Shown here piece after piece: positions 9,458-20,369 of a stretch of DNA of 36,997 nucleotides. The notes beneath the pieces were generated by a model. The model was not told where the DNA came from, did not search any database, and saw nothing but the letters and a program-made list of their open reading frames with translations. Numbering within the stretch: the stretch's first letter is position 1; the number at the start of each line of letters is the position of its first letter. The position numbers and the translations under genes were made by a program. Source of the DNA: Gryganskiella cystojenkinii (taxonomy: Eukaryota; Mortierellomycota; Mortierellomycetes; Mortierellales; Mortierellaceae); assembly GCA_015852425.1 (NCBI GenBank), contig JAAAIG010000252.1, forward strand, positions 1-36,997, read 5' to 3'.

Positions 9458-10271
9458 CTCTCTAAGCTCGATCTGCGCCAGACATCTCTGACGGGATGAC
9501 CTATCATGATATGTTTAACGCCACCGCGTGTCTCCTCGTCCGAATGCACGGCAAGCTGTCCAGAGACATCAATGGCTTCCAATAAAACGACCACCGCGGG
9601 TCTGGCAACTCAACTGCCCGCTCTCGAATAAAAGCTCTAAGAGGAGCGTCATTAAGTGTGTGAGAGTTCATGCTGCCACTTGGGATAACAACCAAGGTTA
9701 AACTTTGTACGGCGAAAGTCGTGATCGCGATTTCTATGCAGCCAATAATAATGAACATCTAACGCGCTTTCAATAACAAGGCTATGCTCCGCGCGCGTTT
9801 GACTTTTTCTCTTTCTTTCGTCAATAATGCACCACGGTCCTGCCTGCTTCAAGTTCAAGAATACTCAAGAGTGCGTCCAGTATCATTCGTAAGGTTCTTT
9901 TGACAAGATCATGTCCCGAGGAGAAAAAGCGCATTAATGGGTTGCTGGCTTCTCTCCAATAGCTACTCTTCAATCTGCTTCTCCCCCTCCTCTTTTGCCT
10001 CCCAACAGCCCATTTGACTATTGGTCTGATCCCTCATGAAAGAAAAGAGAGAAAAAAAGAGGAAATGACAGAGAGAGAATGTCACCCACACCTCATTACC
10101 TTCTCTTTTTTCCAGTTCAATTCACAGATCGATCAAATCTGCTCATCAAAAACCCCTTGTTTGATTTCATTCTCGTTGTCTATTTTTGCGTCGTCCTCGC
10201 TCAATTGCAATTCATGACTTGATCCTGCCTCTCATTGTCCTTTCGTCTCTCCCTCTGTGTCTCCCATTCAA
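9331..10271. other. Intergenic; CT microsatellite and kelch gene promoter
   Basis: No gene is supported. The stretch starts with poly-A and the CT microsatellite and continues with sequence lacking conserved frames. It ends in a pyrimidine-rich leader (about 10105-10270) in front of the kelch gene. It marks the border between the decayed accessory region and the conserved gene-bearing part. Confidence 0.5.
9384..9463. repeat. (CT)n microsatellite with CTT interruptions
   Basis: About 80 bases consist almost purely of TC dinucleotides broken at intervals by an extra T or CTT. The minus-strand reading gives an Arg/Glu repeat that is an artefact of composition. Confidence 0.95.
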
Positions 10272-12367
10272 ATGCATACAGCAACAACCACTGTTGATCG
10301 ACTGTGGCGGTGGTGGTGTTGGATCGTCCTCTTTACAGGCACCTTTCTCACCTCCGCACAACCTACAGGAACATCCACAGCTACGACGAGAATAAGCAAG
10401 GCCCCAAACCTGTTGACACCTCGCCCGGTCGTTTACCCAGCCTCGTGTGCTGCTGATGGAACTTGGTATCTCCAAGGCGGATACCATCTCGAATACTTGA
10501 ATGCAACCTATTCTCTCGATCTTACTATCCCATGGAACACGGCCAAGGCACCGTGGATCCAACTCCCGACAAGCCCAAACATATCGACCTCTGTCTGCAT
10601 TGCCTCCGTCAATGACACTTTTCATTTCCAAGGTCTGGGCAGTACAGACACTGTGCTCTCGTTTTTTGGAAACGAAAACATTGCTCAGCCGTTCATGACT
10701 CTTTACGACGTTACCTCTCAGACCTGGATCCAGAACGTCAACAATGTTACTGTCCCTAGTCGAAGCCATGATCAAGTCCCGGTCGGGAATCCATTGGACG
10801 GCAAGATCTACACCCGGGGAGGCTATCTGTCCAACAATGCTTCAACAATGGATGTGTACAGTCCAACGACGAACACTTTCAAATCTCTTCCGATCCCAGT
10901 GTCTGCAGCTCCCTCTGGTAGCGATACCAGCACAGGAGGATTGGGTGTTCCAATCTCTCAAGCTTATTCTACAGTCTGGTGTTCACAGCGATCCAGCATT
11001 CTTTACTTCGGTGGCCGTTCTGGGGATGTGACAACAGCCTATGTTTTGCCGTCCATTTTTGAATATTTTCCTGCCAACAACACCTGGGCAGCACTTGGAG
11101 AAATCGGCAAGGGACCGACTGCAAGAGAAGACGCATGCATGGCCACAGGTAGCCCTCCTTTTCTTGCTCGTGTCCGTATTTACGCCCGTTTCATCCGACT
11201 TCGATGTCAACCTCAAAGAATTCACCATGTCCCATATTTCTCCTTTGTCAACCCAAACAAGATCAAGATTGCTCAAAAGTCGTGGTGTTTGCTGGACAGG
11301 ACGCGGACACAATTCTGGCAGATATTCACGTTTTGGATCTCGCGACAATGCAGTGGACTATGGGTCCCGCCTCAACCGACGGTCGCCTAGGGATGACTTG
11401 CACCATGTTTGATGACGGCTTTTTGGTGTGGGGAGGTAACTCAGAGGCTATTATGGGTGTCGGTTGGTGTTTTTTTACCCTAATTCTTCATTCTAACGTA
11501 GTCTGGCTTTGACCCAACTTAGGAGCCTCGGATATATTCTTGACCACTTTTTACCCTGCTTCGCCTTTTCTGTTCAACGTGTCGACCATGAGATGGTCGA
11601 CGGGGTACAAAATGACCGACCTGACATCGGCGCCAACGCCAACGCCGTCTAAGCCAGAAAAGAGCCTCACATTAGCTCTTTCTCTCGGACTTGCTATAGG
11701 CGCTTTGGGCATCGTAGCTGTTTCTGGAGGACTGCTGCTTTATCGACGGGAGAGAAAAAAGGCTGTGAAACGCTACGGGCGTATTCAAGGTCCTCTAGAC
11801 GAATTCGGAGGAGTATCCAAACACGGAAAAGATCTGCGAGATACTGTGAGACTATCGAAGGGACCAAAAGGCAAAGGACTCGATGCAGATCAAAGGACGG
11901 CTACAACTTCATCGAGCAGCATAAGCAGTTCGCCTCTGGATACCGCCGATCATTCTCAGAGGCGAAAATGGCAAATGAGCCTCGGACACAAAATTGAACT
12001 TTCAGGACAAAGCTCGGAAGGAGTTGACTTAGTGATGGATTTTGTCCCTCAAAGCAAACAAGAGGACCCGACATTTATACCCCAATCACGACCCATCGCG
12101 ATCACCTGTCCAACACCGGCCCCCTCATCACTAGCTCGTCCCTCAACATTGTCAGCTCTGCCTCCAGGAGCGTTAGCAACAGTGCCTGCAGTTGTACCTC
12201 TGGAAAATCCGCACGATGCAACTCCCTCAGCACCCGCCTTACTGCAACCGTGTCATCCGGCTCAAGTTAATGACTCTATCGAACGCGAGGCAGAGACAGA
12301 CTGGATGGCACCACAGTCATTCCCTTACAATCCAAATTTCATTCGGCATGCCTCACAAAGAGAATAA
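10272..12367 (+). CDS. Secreted-domain kelch-repeat protein with one transmembrane helix
   Basis: This is probably a cell-surface protein with an extracellular beta-propeller and a cytoplasmic tail. Exons are 10272-11148, 11262-11456 and 11523-12367 (TAA), giving about 638 residues. I chose the ATG at 10272 because it is the first ATG in frame and opens a signal peptide (LWRWWCWIVLFTGTFLTSAQ, ending near residue 30). Kelch-like blades follow, with GG motifs and Tyr/Trp pairs, for example LYFGGRSGDV, VVVFAGQDAD and FLVWGGNSEA. A Thr/Pro stalk leads to a membrane helix (about residues 405-430, LALSLGLAIGALGIVAVSGG) and a stop-transfer YRRERKK. The tail of about 200 residues is Ser/Pro-rich. The first intron has a weak GTAGCC donor; the acceptor at 11261 restores a CMAT-DQDCSKVVVF junction typical of a kelch strand. 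Such proteins are common in Mortierella-type fungi. The ligand is unknown. Confidence 0.82.
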
Positions 12368-12581
12368 AATTATTCTCAATACGCTGACTCCCGTAGAGTA
12401 CGCGCCTCTATCAGGGTACATACCATGAAGAATGGCTTTACTACTGTGTGCGTGCTCAGTTTTTATTTTTTTATTTTGTTCCCTGACAATCACCATTAAA
12501 GTTTAATATACTCGTTGCCCCCCGCCTGTGAACGAGCAAAAAAAAAAGAGGGGGGAGAAGCGAAAATCCGTTCGTCGTCTT

Positions 12582-15500
12582 TTACTTGTTTTCACCGTCC
12601 TCGTTGGCATCGTTCGAATGCACTGGTGCCACAGCACCAGAGCTCATGACTTCATCGTCTTCCCGAACTTCACCCTCTTCCATTTCGGTATCCTCATCCT
12701 CCGCGGGCGGAGCCGAAACAGGCGCCTCAATTGCTTGTACAGGCGCGGAAGATGAAGTGACAGACGCAGCAGGTGTTGGCTGTTTGGACTCTGACGACTC
12801 AGAGGTACGGCGGACAACGGGAGTAGCTGAGCGTTCAGGAGAGGGAGGGGTGGTCGCAGAAGAGACTTCAGATTTCTCGCCTTGCTCTTGAGCTGGTTCA
12901 ACAGATGGACTGACCGGATCAGCAGGTTCATCCATCACCATAGGGGTCGGCTGAAGCTCTGGTTCCGAAATCTTTGGAGAAGGAGCCCTAGGAGACGGCG
13001 GCGTCAAAGCAGTGGTTGCCTGTGATATAGGCGTAGGCTCTGCAGCATCTCTAGGCTGGCTTGGTTGACGTGGAGATTGGTCCTGCATCTCATGGTGATG
13101 CTGCTGTGAGCGGTGGTGCTGTGGTTGCTGATGACGTAAAGGATCCGAATCGTGAGGGTATCGATCATCGGTAGGTGCAGGTACACGATGCTGATCAGGA
13201 TGAGGGTCCTTGTGAGAGGGTTGTTCCTGTTCAGAGGAACGCATAGAGGTTGGCTCTTCCATATCATAGTCATCGTCTTCCACGCGATGGCTGGTCGCAG
13301 GGCGAACAGGTCCCTTACCACTGAGCGAAACCAATGAGGCAGCGATTTCATCATGGTCTTGCTCGTCAGTCTGATAATTAGCGGAGTGTTGCTGCTGTCC
13401 CTGCGCAGGCCAACCAGACCCTCCGCGACCTCCTTGCTCGGGATCGCCTTCGTAGCCGCGGTGATGTTGACTGGGGTCAGGTGTCATTCCGTCGCCTCGT
13501 CCAGAGTCTTTACGATCAGGGCTAGCACCGGTCATAGGAGGGCTGCGATCTTGAACGGGATGTCCTTCATTCCTCTCGGATTCTGTTCCAGGGTAGTTGG
13601 GATGTCTCATATGACGCTGCTGTTGATTCATCTCGTGTCCTGAAGGTGGTCGTAGTCCGCCATGGCCACGGTCAGATCCAGATGGAGGGCCTCCTATACG
13701 TCCACCATCGCGAGCTTGCTCATCGGAAAGATGGCGTCCATGGTGAGAGGCTATCCACCTGGGATCATTGGAGTGCTGCTGAGAAGGGTGGGTCGGACCT
13801 TGGGGGTGATTTGGGGTGGCCATAGGAGGAGCACGTCTGTCGTCTCTTGGGGGAGAAGCTGTGTGTGCGTGGGGATCCGAAGTATGCTGCTGGTGGCTGT
13901 ATCCAGAGGCATTCGAGTCTTCTTCTACAGGAGGACCCATGCGAGAGCTATCACTAGACTGGTGGCGGTGATGCTGATACATTGGTACGTGTTGCTGTTC
14001 CTGCTTCATCCGTGGATCCTCATGCCTATCATAACCCTGAGGAGGCTGACCTTCCATCATGTTGTACGGCCCTGGAGGAGGAGGGCCATGAGCGTAAGGA
14101 GGATGAGGTCCTCCTGGGTAGTGTTGATCATGACCATGGCCATTGTTTGGGTGAGGGGGCACTCCAGGAGATACGGGTCTACCATAGGGTCCTTCAGGTC
14201 CTGGCGAAGATGGACGTGCCCGGGGTCCACCTCGTACTTGAGGGTGACCCGACGGCTGTTGGGGAGGCTGACTGTGTATGCGCTCGTTCGACATCATCTG
14301 AGGCATGGCACCAGCAGGGGTGGGCGGCCTTGGACCACCGGTGTTGATACCCGGGATATGAGGCTGTCTCTCGTCAGGAGGATAGGATCTGGGAGATCCA
14401 GCGCCAGGTCCTCCATGTCCATTTCCATTGTTTCCACCATTTCCGTTTCCTGGGAGAGGCAAGTCCCGCCCAGGTTGCTGGTGCTCACCATTGGAGGTCT
14501 ATTGTAAAAGCCAAAGGAAAGGAGAACCAGTCAAAATGAAGTCGCATTGCTAGAAATAGATTCAAAATCTAAAAGGCAATTTACCAATGGTGCAGGTGGG
14601 CCTTGTTGACGTCCAGTGTATCCCTGCATTCCTGTGGGAGGTCCCTGAGGGGCGACGGTGGTTCTCTATTTTAATAAACAAGATCAATCAAGTCAGAAGG
14701 TGTCACACTTTAAAAAAATTAGAGCAGAGAATTGTACACGGTCGAAATCTTGGTAGCTCGTACCTGACCAAAAGGATGCTGTCCGTTAGCTCCCCCAGAA
14801 GGGGGGTAAGCGTTGGGATTCATTTCCTCGGGAGGGGGAATTCCTCCAGGGGCTCCGTTGTTCTGGCGAAGATAAGCAAGACGTTGCTTAATGTGAGGGT
14901 TCTCTGGGTCAAGATCGGAGGCACGTTGGTAAGCATCGATGGCGTCGGTGACTTGGTTATTGCAGGACTCGTACAGGGTTCCAAGATCGTACCAGACTTC
15001 ACTGATGTTAGGGTTGATCCTGATAGCCTTGCTGTAAGCATCCAAAGCATCACGGTATTGATTGATTTGGAAGTAGAGCAACCCAATCGAGCACCAAAAA
15101 GTTGGGTTTCTGCTGTCGCGGTAAACAGCCTGCTGGTAAGCCTCGTAAGCCTTGTTGAACTTTTGCTGAGCCATGTAGCAACGGCCCATGAGGTACCAGG
15201 ACTGAGCATCTGTGTTGTCGCTCTCGATGGATCGTGTCAAAAATTTGATAGCAAGGTCCTGGTTCATGAATGAGGCGTTTTGTTGATGATAAAGCCATCC
15301 GAGTTGCTGAAGGACTTTGGCATGGTTCGGGTTCTCGGTTAGCACGCGTTCGTACGCCTCCTTGGCGCTGGTGTACTATTGTTGAGAAACGAAAAATAAT
15401 AGCGTAGTTGTTAGCGATACGTGCACCTCCTCGAATTAAAAAAACGATCGAGATAGCAGCGGTTGCTTCATGGACTTGCCTCCTTTTGTTGCTCATGAAC

Positions 15501-16637
15501 ATGGCCAATTTGGAACCATATATCAGCTTCAGTAAGTGGACGAGGAGGCGTATGCAAGATATAACGAAAGCACTAGTGTTAAACGGAAAAAAATACGTGT
15601 GTGAGATATAAAAGACAAAAGGACCGAAGAATAATTTCTTTCGACGAAAAGGACTCGTTTGAACGAGAAACAGCGCGACTGCTCACCTCCAAACTCTGCT
15701 GGTATTTCTGTTGTCCTTTGTAAATAATTCCGAGTCGAAAGTAAATTTCGTTTGCCTTTTCGTACTTGGGGTCCATTCTCATCACGGCCGAGAAAGCTTC
15801 CTCTGCATGCTCGACAGATCCATATCGATCATACAGAATTCCTATGCCGTACCAAAGTTTGGAGTCCTATAATTCGCGCAAATTGAAAAAAGATCGAATA
15901 GAGGGTACTCAGTAAGAAAGCCACGTCCGATATAGTAAAAATAGCGATCAGACGGCTCATCCACACAACTTTGACTTGCTTGCGATACTATTGAACTCCT
16001 GTGATAGCGTACCTTAGGGTTATGTAGATGATGAAGCGCGTTCTGGTACGCGTTATAAGCCTTTTGAAGCTCATCCATCATCAGGTAGCAGTGACCAAGT
16101 GATCCCCAGACTTCGCCGCTCGCATTATCTATCGCCAAGATCCGTTGAAAGTACTCCGCAGCCTAAATAAATAAAAAAAAAAGAGTCGACAGATGACCAG
16201 AAACGCGCCATGTTGGTTACTCATTTACTCATGACCGATATTGATAATAATGATAATGATAATAATAAAAGCGGCATTTTTGTTGTTCTGCTTAATCTCC
16301 GGGACGGATGAAACATGAAAAATACCTTTGGAAAGTTTTCGCGCGAACGGTAGAGCTCAGCGATGAGATTCATTGCCGCGACAGAGTGGTAGTTATGACG
16401 GAGGGCGGCTTCATAAGAGGCCATAGCTCTGTCGAATTCGCCCATTGATTCGGCAAGAGATCCGAGCTGGAGCCAGACCTGTTCATCAATCGCATCGAGA
16501 CGCTGCGCCGGAGAGTTGACGACGGGAGCGGATCCACTGCCAGCAGGGACAGGGACAGGACCAGGTCCTGGGCCTCCTGGGCCTGGTGGTCCAACGTTTG
16601 GAACTGGAGCCGGACCTGGACCATTGTTGACAGCCAT
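12582..16637 (-). CDS. CYC8: Cyc8/Ssn6-type TPR transcriptional co-repressor subunit
   Basis: This is the TPR partner of Tup1, recruited by DNA-bound repressors to silence transcription in the nucleus. Seven exons, all joined in phase 0, are 16637-16326, 16162-16013, 15866-15687, 15572-15480, 15375-14764, 14665-14585 and 14498-12582, giving about 1114 residues. About ten TPR units lie at residues 45-417. Diagnostic Cyc8 stretches are LWYGIGILYDRYGSVEHAEE, CFRYIL, AKVLQQLGWLYHQQN, AVYRDSRNPTFWCSIGLLYF and ISEVWYDLGTLYESCNNQ. The fourth exon (31 codons, 15572-15480) is easy to miss because its intron is of the GC-AG type (AG|GCAAGT). Without that exon the sixth TPR is broken. The N-terminus is Gly/Pro-rich. 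The tail from residue 430 onward is disordered, rich in Pro, His, Gln and Ser, and ends acidic (EDTEMEEGEVREDDE). It converges with the kelch gene, 214 bases apart. The family call is very secure. Confidence 0.95.
15376..15479 (-). other. GC-AG intron in the Cyc8 gene
   Basis: On the minus strand the exon ends ...CAAAAGGAG and the intron starts GCAAGTCC, ending ...CAACAATAG before TACACCAGCGCC. Apart from C for T at position 2, the donor AG|GCAAGT is a full consensus, as is usual for GC donors. The joined protein (QQKE-YTSAKEAYERVL) continues the TPR, as in yeast Cyc8. Confidence 0.85.
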
Positions 16638-17602
16638 TATGAGAAATGCGAGAGAAGGATGGGATTGTAGCGAAAAGGAGAAGTGAGGGGAGAAAAAGTG
16701 AAAAAAAACTATTACCGTGTTTTTTTAGATCAAAAATAGTGGATTGATTAGTCGGGTACTTGAAACCATTGCTTAATGAGGATGAGGATGATGATGCCAA
16801 AAAGACAGCGCCCAAATTTTACTTGGTCGTGCAGATAAAGGATGAATCGCCTACTCGCCCGAGGGAAGGAAACTCGTTCTGATCTCAAGAACAGGAAGGG
16901 AGATTGTGAAAGAGGAGGATGTGAGTTGAAGAAAATGAAAGTGGGTGTTTGAGATGATGAAAATGAAAGACGAGACTTTTGGCTTCCAATAATAATAAAT
17001 AAAACAATGTCCATCACCACGATTATGCGCCAAAACAGATTCCGTGCTTCTTTTATCTTTCTCGTCATAAAATGACAATGCCTCACATTTAGTTTTCTCT
17101 CGCTCTCGAGCATAAAGTCACACAGACACAGTCCCGCGTAGGCAGACAGGCAGGCAAATTGAAAGAAACGAAAAGGTCGAATAAACAGAGCGCACAGACC
17201 AAGTACTGTCGTCAACCTGGTTGGTTGACAAGGGGACATTCATCCTTTATGATTAGTAACTGCGATGATCAAGTCTTCTAATACGTGAGCCGGGTAAAAA
17301 AAAACTGGTTTTTTATCGTGGGGAAACTGCCCAGATTTTGGGCTAGTTGTGTGTGTCAGAGAGGCAAGTGTGTCACTACAACGGCTCTTCTCTTTTGCCC
17401 CTTCCCAGGGATCTCAGTTTGCCACCTTTTTCATTTCTTCTACTTTCCTATTTTTCCCATTCTTTTGTCAATATCTCCAGCTCCTGTACACACCTGTCCT
17501 TGTCATCCTTCTCTTTTTCTTCTTCTCTCTCTGCCCTCTTACTCTCCTCTTCACTCTCGTGTCTTTGGACAACCAGATCTCGCGAGAGACCTTTCAACGA
17601 AT
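16638..17602. promoter_or_regulatory. Divergent promoter region between Cyc8 and the PPxY membrane protein
   Basis: The Cyc8 gene reads left and the membrane-protein gene reads right from this interval of about 960 bases. The right-hand 200 bases (about 17390-17600) are strongly pyrimidine-rich (CTTTTTC/TCTCTC words) just before the ATG at 17603, typical of fungal leaders. No further gene and no clear TATA box were seen. Confidence 0.5.
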
Positions 17603-18712
17603 ATGTTCCTCGTCGTTATCCTGGTCATCGCCTTCTCCACTATCGTCTTCCTTCTGGCCTTCCTCTACTTTTATCGAATCTACAAACAACTAAAGATCCG
17701 ACACCTCAAACCCATCATCGCCCCTCCCGGTACAATCCCGGCGTCCCTGGAACAACATCAGGAACTCGCTTTTGTCCTCACTCACGGCGTCGAGGCTTAC
17801 AACGAGCTCCGGCGTGAACGACAGAGGCGTGAGAGAGCTTTCGCCACTGCAACCGACGCCCACACCACAACCGCCGTCACCAATCAAGATGGAACGATCA
17901 CAATAACAACAACAACAAGAAGGCACGCGGATGCCTCCAGTCTCCGTAGCTCCTCCTCCGCAGGTGGAATATCCGTCGAGGCACCTCCTGCATACTCGAG
18001 TGAACCAGTCGACGGCGACATAGGATATGGATGGAGGGCTGCAGGGCTGGGCCCTGAACAAAATCTCTTTGCTGCTCCAACACTCACTGGTACTTTCACG
18101 TCATCCTTCACAACAACGACCACAACGACCACCACGACAACATCATTTGACCCCCTCCTGCATCCATTGTCACCGGCACCTACAGCTGGCTCGATAATGA
18201 TCCCGCTGGACTTGCTACCACCTGTTTACCGCTACCAGGTACCGTCGACACGCTCTTCTGTCCAAGCTGCTCTGGTCTCAACAGATAATTCTCCCTCTGT
18301 AACCTTGCCCAGCAGGAACAGACGGAGGAGTAGTCAACAAAGAGCCACTACCACCATTACCACCACCACAGCTACTGCTACTACGGAACCACGTCCGCAA
18401 CCCCGACGACAGTCCTCGGAAATATCACAAACATCACAGACAACGCAGTCGTCGCAATCACGGACACATTCACCCTCTTTGATGCCTTTGCCTCTCTCAC
18501 CACCTTTGTCACCACCACCCTCTTCTCCAACGATCATCAACCAATCTGTATGGTCTGAGTCATCCCCTGTCAGTGAGTTTCTCTTGGGTGCCAATTCCAC
18601 GGCTCCGCTTGTCGAGGCTTCTAATAACACGATCGCGGTGACAGAAGAGAACTCCGCAGTAACTGTGGAAGAGTCGACAGCGGTTGTGACAACGTCGGCA
18701 ACAACAGAGTAG
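17603..18712 (+). CDS. Single-pass membrane protein with two PPxY motifs (candidate ubiquitin-ligase adaptor)
   Basis: The single exon encodes 369 residues. I chose the ATG at 17603 over the longer open frame upstream because it directly opens a membrane helix (residues 2-24, FLVVILVIAFSTIVFLLAF), while the upstream part translates a pyrimidine-rich leader. A basic segment follows (RIYKQLKIRHLK; later ELRRERQRRERA). The rest is low-complexity and rich in Thr, Ser and Pro, with an uninterrupted run of eleven Thr (about 170-180). Two PPxY motifs are visible, PPAY at 128-131 and PPVY at 206-209. In yeast, small membrane proteins with PPxY motifs (for example Rcr1 and Bsd2) bind the WW domains of the Nedd4-type ligase Rsp5. 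That role is an inference here, since I see no overall homology to them. The gene converges with its right neighbour, 183 bases apart. Confidence 0.6.
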   Translation: MFLVVILVIAFSTIVFLLAFLYFYRIYKQLKIRHLKPIIAPPGTIPASLEQHQELAFVLTHGVEAYNELRRERQRRERAFATATDAHTTTAVTNQDGTITITTTTRRHADASSLRSSSSAGGISVEAPPAYSSEPVDGDIGYGWRAAGLGPEQNLFAAPTLTGTFTSSFTTTTTTTTTTTSFDPLLHPLSPAPTAGSIMIPLDLLPPVYRYQVPSTRSSVQAALVSTDNSPSVTLPSRNRRRSSQQRATTTITTTTATATTEPRPQPRRQSSEISQTSQTTQSSQSRTHSPSLMPLPLSPPLSPPPSSPTIINQSVWSESSPVSEFLLGANSTAPLVEASNNTIAVTEENSAVTVEESTAVVTTSATTE

Positions 18713-18810
18713 AGTTTTTGATCTCTTCATTCTCGGCGGCTCTTTATATGTAAAAAACAACGAGATCATAAAGTTTGAATCGCTGCCGCCACAGCGATCC
18801 TTTTCATATT

Positions 18811-18832
18811 ATTGTTGTTGTTGTTGCAGTTT
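18811..18832. repeat. Short (TTG)n microsatellite
   Basis: Six TTG-type units lie in the 3' intergenic spacer between two convergent genes. Confidence 0.8.
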
Positions 18833-18895
18833 TTTGGAGGAAGGAGGGAGATATATTGTGTCGTTGAGTGGCTTTGGGCTTATCCTGATCCGATA

Positions 18896-20369
18896 TCAAT
18901 CCTGAGGTGACCTCCATAGCTCGAACAGTTTGAGAACCTTGGATCCTGCCTCGGCGACAGTGTCATCATTGCCCTGGCTGTCTTGATCTTCATGGTTATA
19001 ACTATGATCATGTTTGGATTCGAGCAGTTTGACGGCCTCTGCCATGGCCATGCCTGCGAGTACGGCCTTCATCTCTCCATGCGAGACTTTCTTGCCCTGA
19101 CGGATTCGTTTGGCCTGATATGCCTTCATTGCCTCGTACGCAGCTAAAACCATCAAAAGTCGTGATCAAAATAATGAGCCACTTTCTGAGAATTCATGGG
19201 ACGACACGTAGCTTTTCGTTCACTCACCAGCGGCAGCCAACGCTTGGTGACGGCGAAGTGTCGATTTGTGATTATCTTTTGTATATCTATCCAGAGTGGC
19301 TGCAGACAATATGCTAGGCGTTTTGGAGGTCCGCCTAAAATGCCGGTGATGAAGATGACCCTGCTGGTATGACTGAGGCCGAAACTGGGATCGGGAATCG
19401 GATCGGGAATCGGAGATCACATAACCGTTTTCTTCCAAACGACTTTGATCGGTCTTGTTTTTGGGAATATCAACCTTTTCCCAGTCATCCACTCCCAATG
19501 AGTCCTCATTTTTGCTCTCCAGATGACGACGATGACCCCACCACAGTCCAAACATGGACTGGCCCCACGACTCTTCGCTCTCGTTCTTCTCCACTGAGTG
19601 GTGACCATGGTTGGTTTCGAAAGAGATACTGGTGGAACGTTCTTGATGGCCATACAAGAGCTGATGAGCGGCTCTCATTTCTTCTGGGTCGACTTTGGGC
19701 GCATAATCTAGTTTGCCACGATGACTGCTGCTACTGCTGCTGTTGCCAAGTCTTCGGCTATGGTGTAAGCGATTGCGCAGATTCGACAAGACATGTTGGT
19801 GGCGATGCTCATGTTTGCTGACTGTTGATCCTTTCATTGACTCGATTTCTTCCATTTGTTCCTGGTCTTGTTCAAACTTTTGCTGGCAAAGTCGAGCCAT
19901 GCGTTGAAAGTAGATCTTTTGATCTTGTATTTGTTTCTTATTGCCTGGCTTGCCAAGGTGATTCATCGCAGCCTCTACTGGTAGATCAATTGATACAGAC
20001 TCTTGCTCGATCTCATGGTGGTGAGGATGAAGATGACGGTGTGTCAGTTTTGTTGCAAGCTTGTCCCAGAAGTGAGCGTCATCCTCGTGCTGTTGAGAGA
20101 TCGAAAGATCCACAGTATGAACCAGCCACCGCTCATCTTTTGGAGGAACTAATGTCGAACATATCGCATGAGATGCTCACGGTAAGTATTTATACGGACC
20201 ATCCATTTTTTGTCATCTACACCATACCTCTTGCATTACCTGGGGGTGGTGCTGGCTCTCGTATATGAAGGACTTCTTCGATTGAATGCCACAACTGTTG
20301 GACAAGGGTATCTTCATATGGAGTCTGTGTTGAAGGCGCGATAGTGGAGTCAGCAACTGCGACAACCAT
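18896..20369 (-). CDS. His-rich protein with C-terminal DUF3759/CipC-like domain
   Basis: Three exons on the minus strand are 20369-20240, 20175-19228 and 19143-18896 (TGA), giving about 441 residues. The first exon, MVVAVADSTIAPSTQTPYED to REPAPPP, is short but joins in phase 1 to an open stretch (ERWLVHTVDLSISQQHEDD) that otherwise lacks an ATG. The last intron also joins in phase 1. Around and after it lies HQALAAA-AAYEAMKAYQAKR, then GKKVSHGEMKAVLAGMAMAE and AVKLLESK. This is the helical signature I associate with DUF3759 (CipC), a small fungal protein first described as induced by concanamycin A. The usual family members are near 110-150 residues. Here about 350 extra residues rich in His, Gln, Ser and Glu precede the domain. 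There is no signal peptide or membrane helix. The biochemical role of the domain is unknown, and the N-terminal part is not recognised. Confidence 0.72.

Noticed and set aside
9373..9594. Arg/Glu-repeat protein on the minus strand
   Set aside because: It is a translation of the CT microsatellite.
13662..14507. 281-codon open frame on the + strand
   Set aside because: It is antisense to the long last exon of Cyc8. Its Arg/Ser/Trp-rich composition is a mirror of the Pro/His/Gln codons.
17285..17602. Longer start for the PPxY membrane protein
   Set aside because: The upstream stretch is a pyrimidine-rich leader. It has no ATG that gives a plausible protein, and the ATG at 17603 opens a clean membrane helix.
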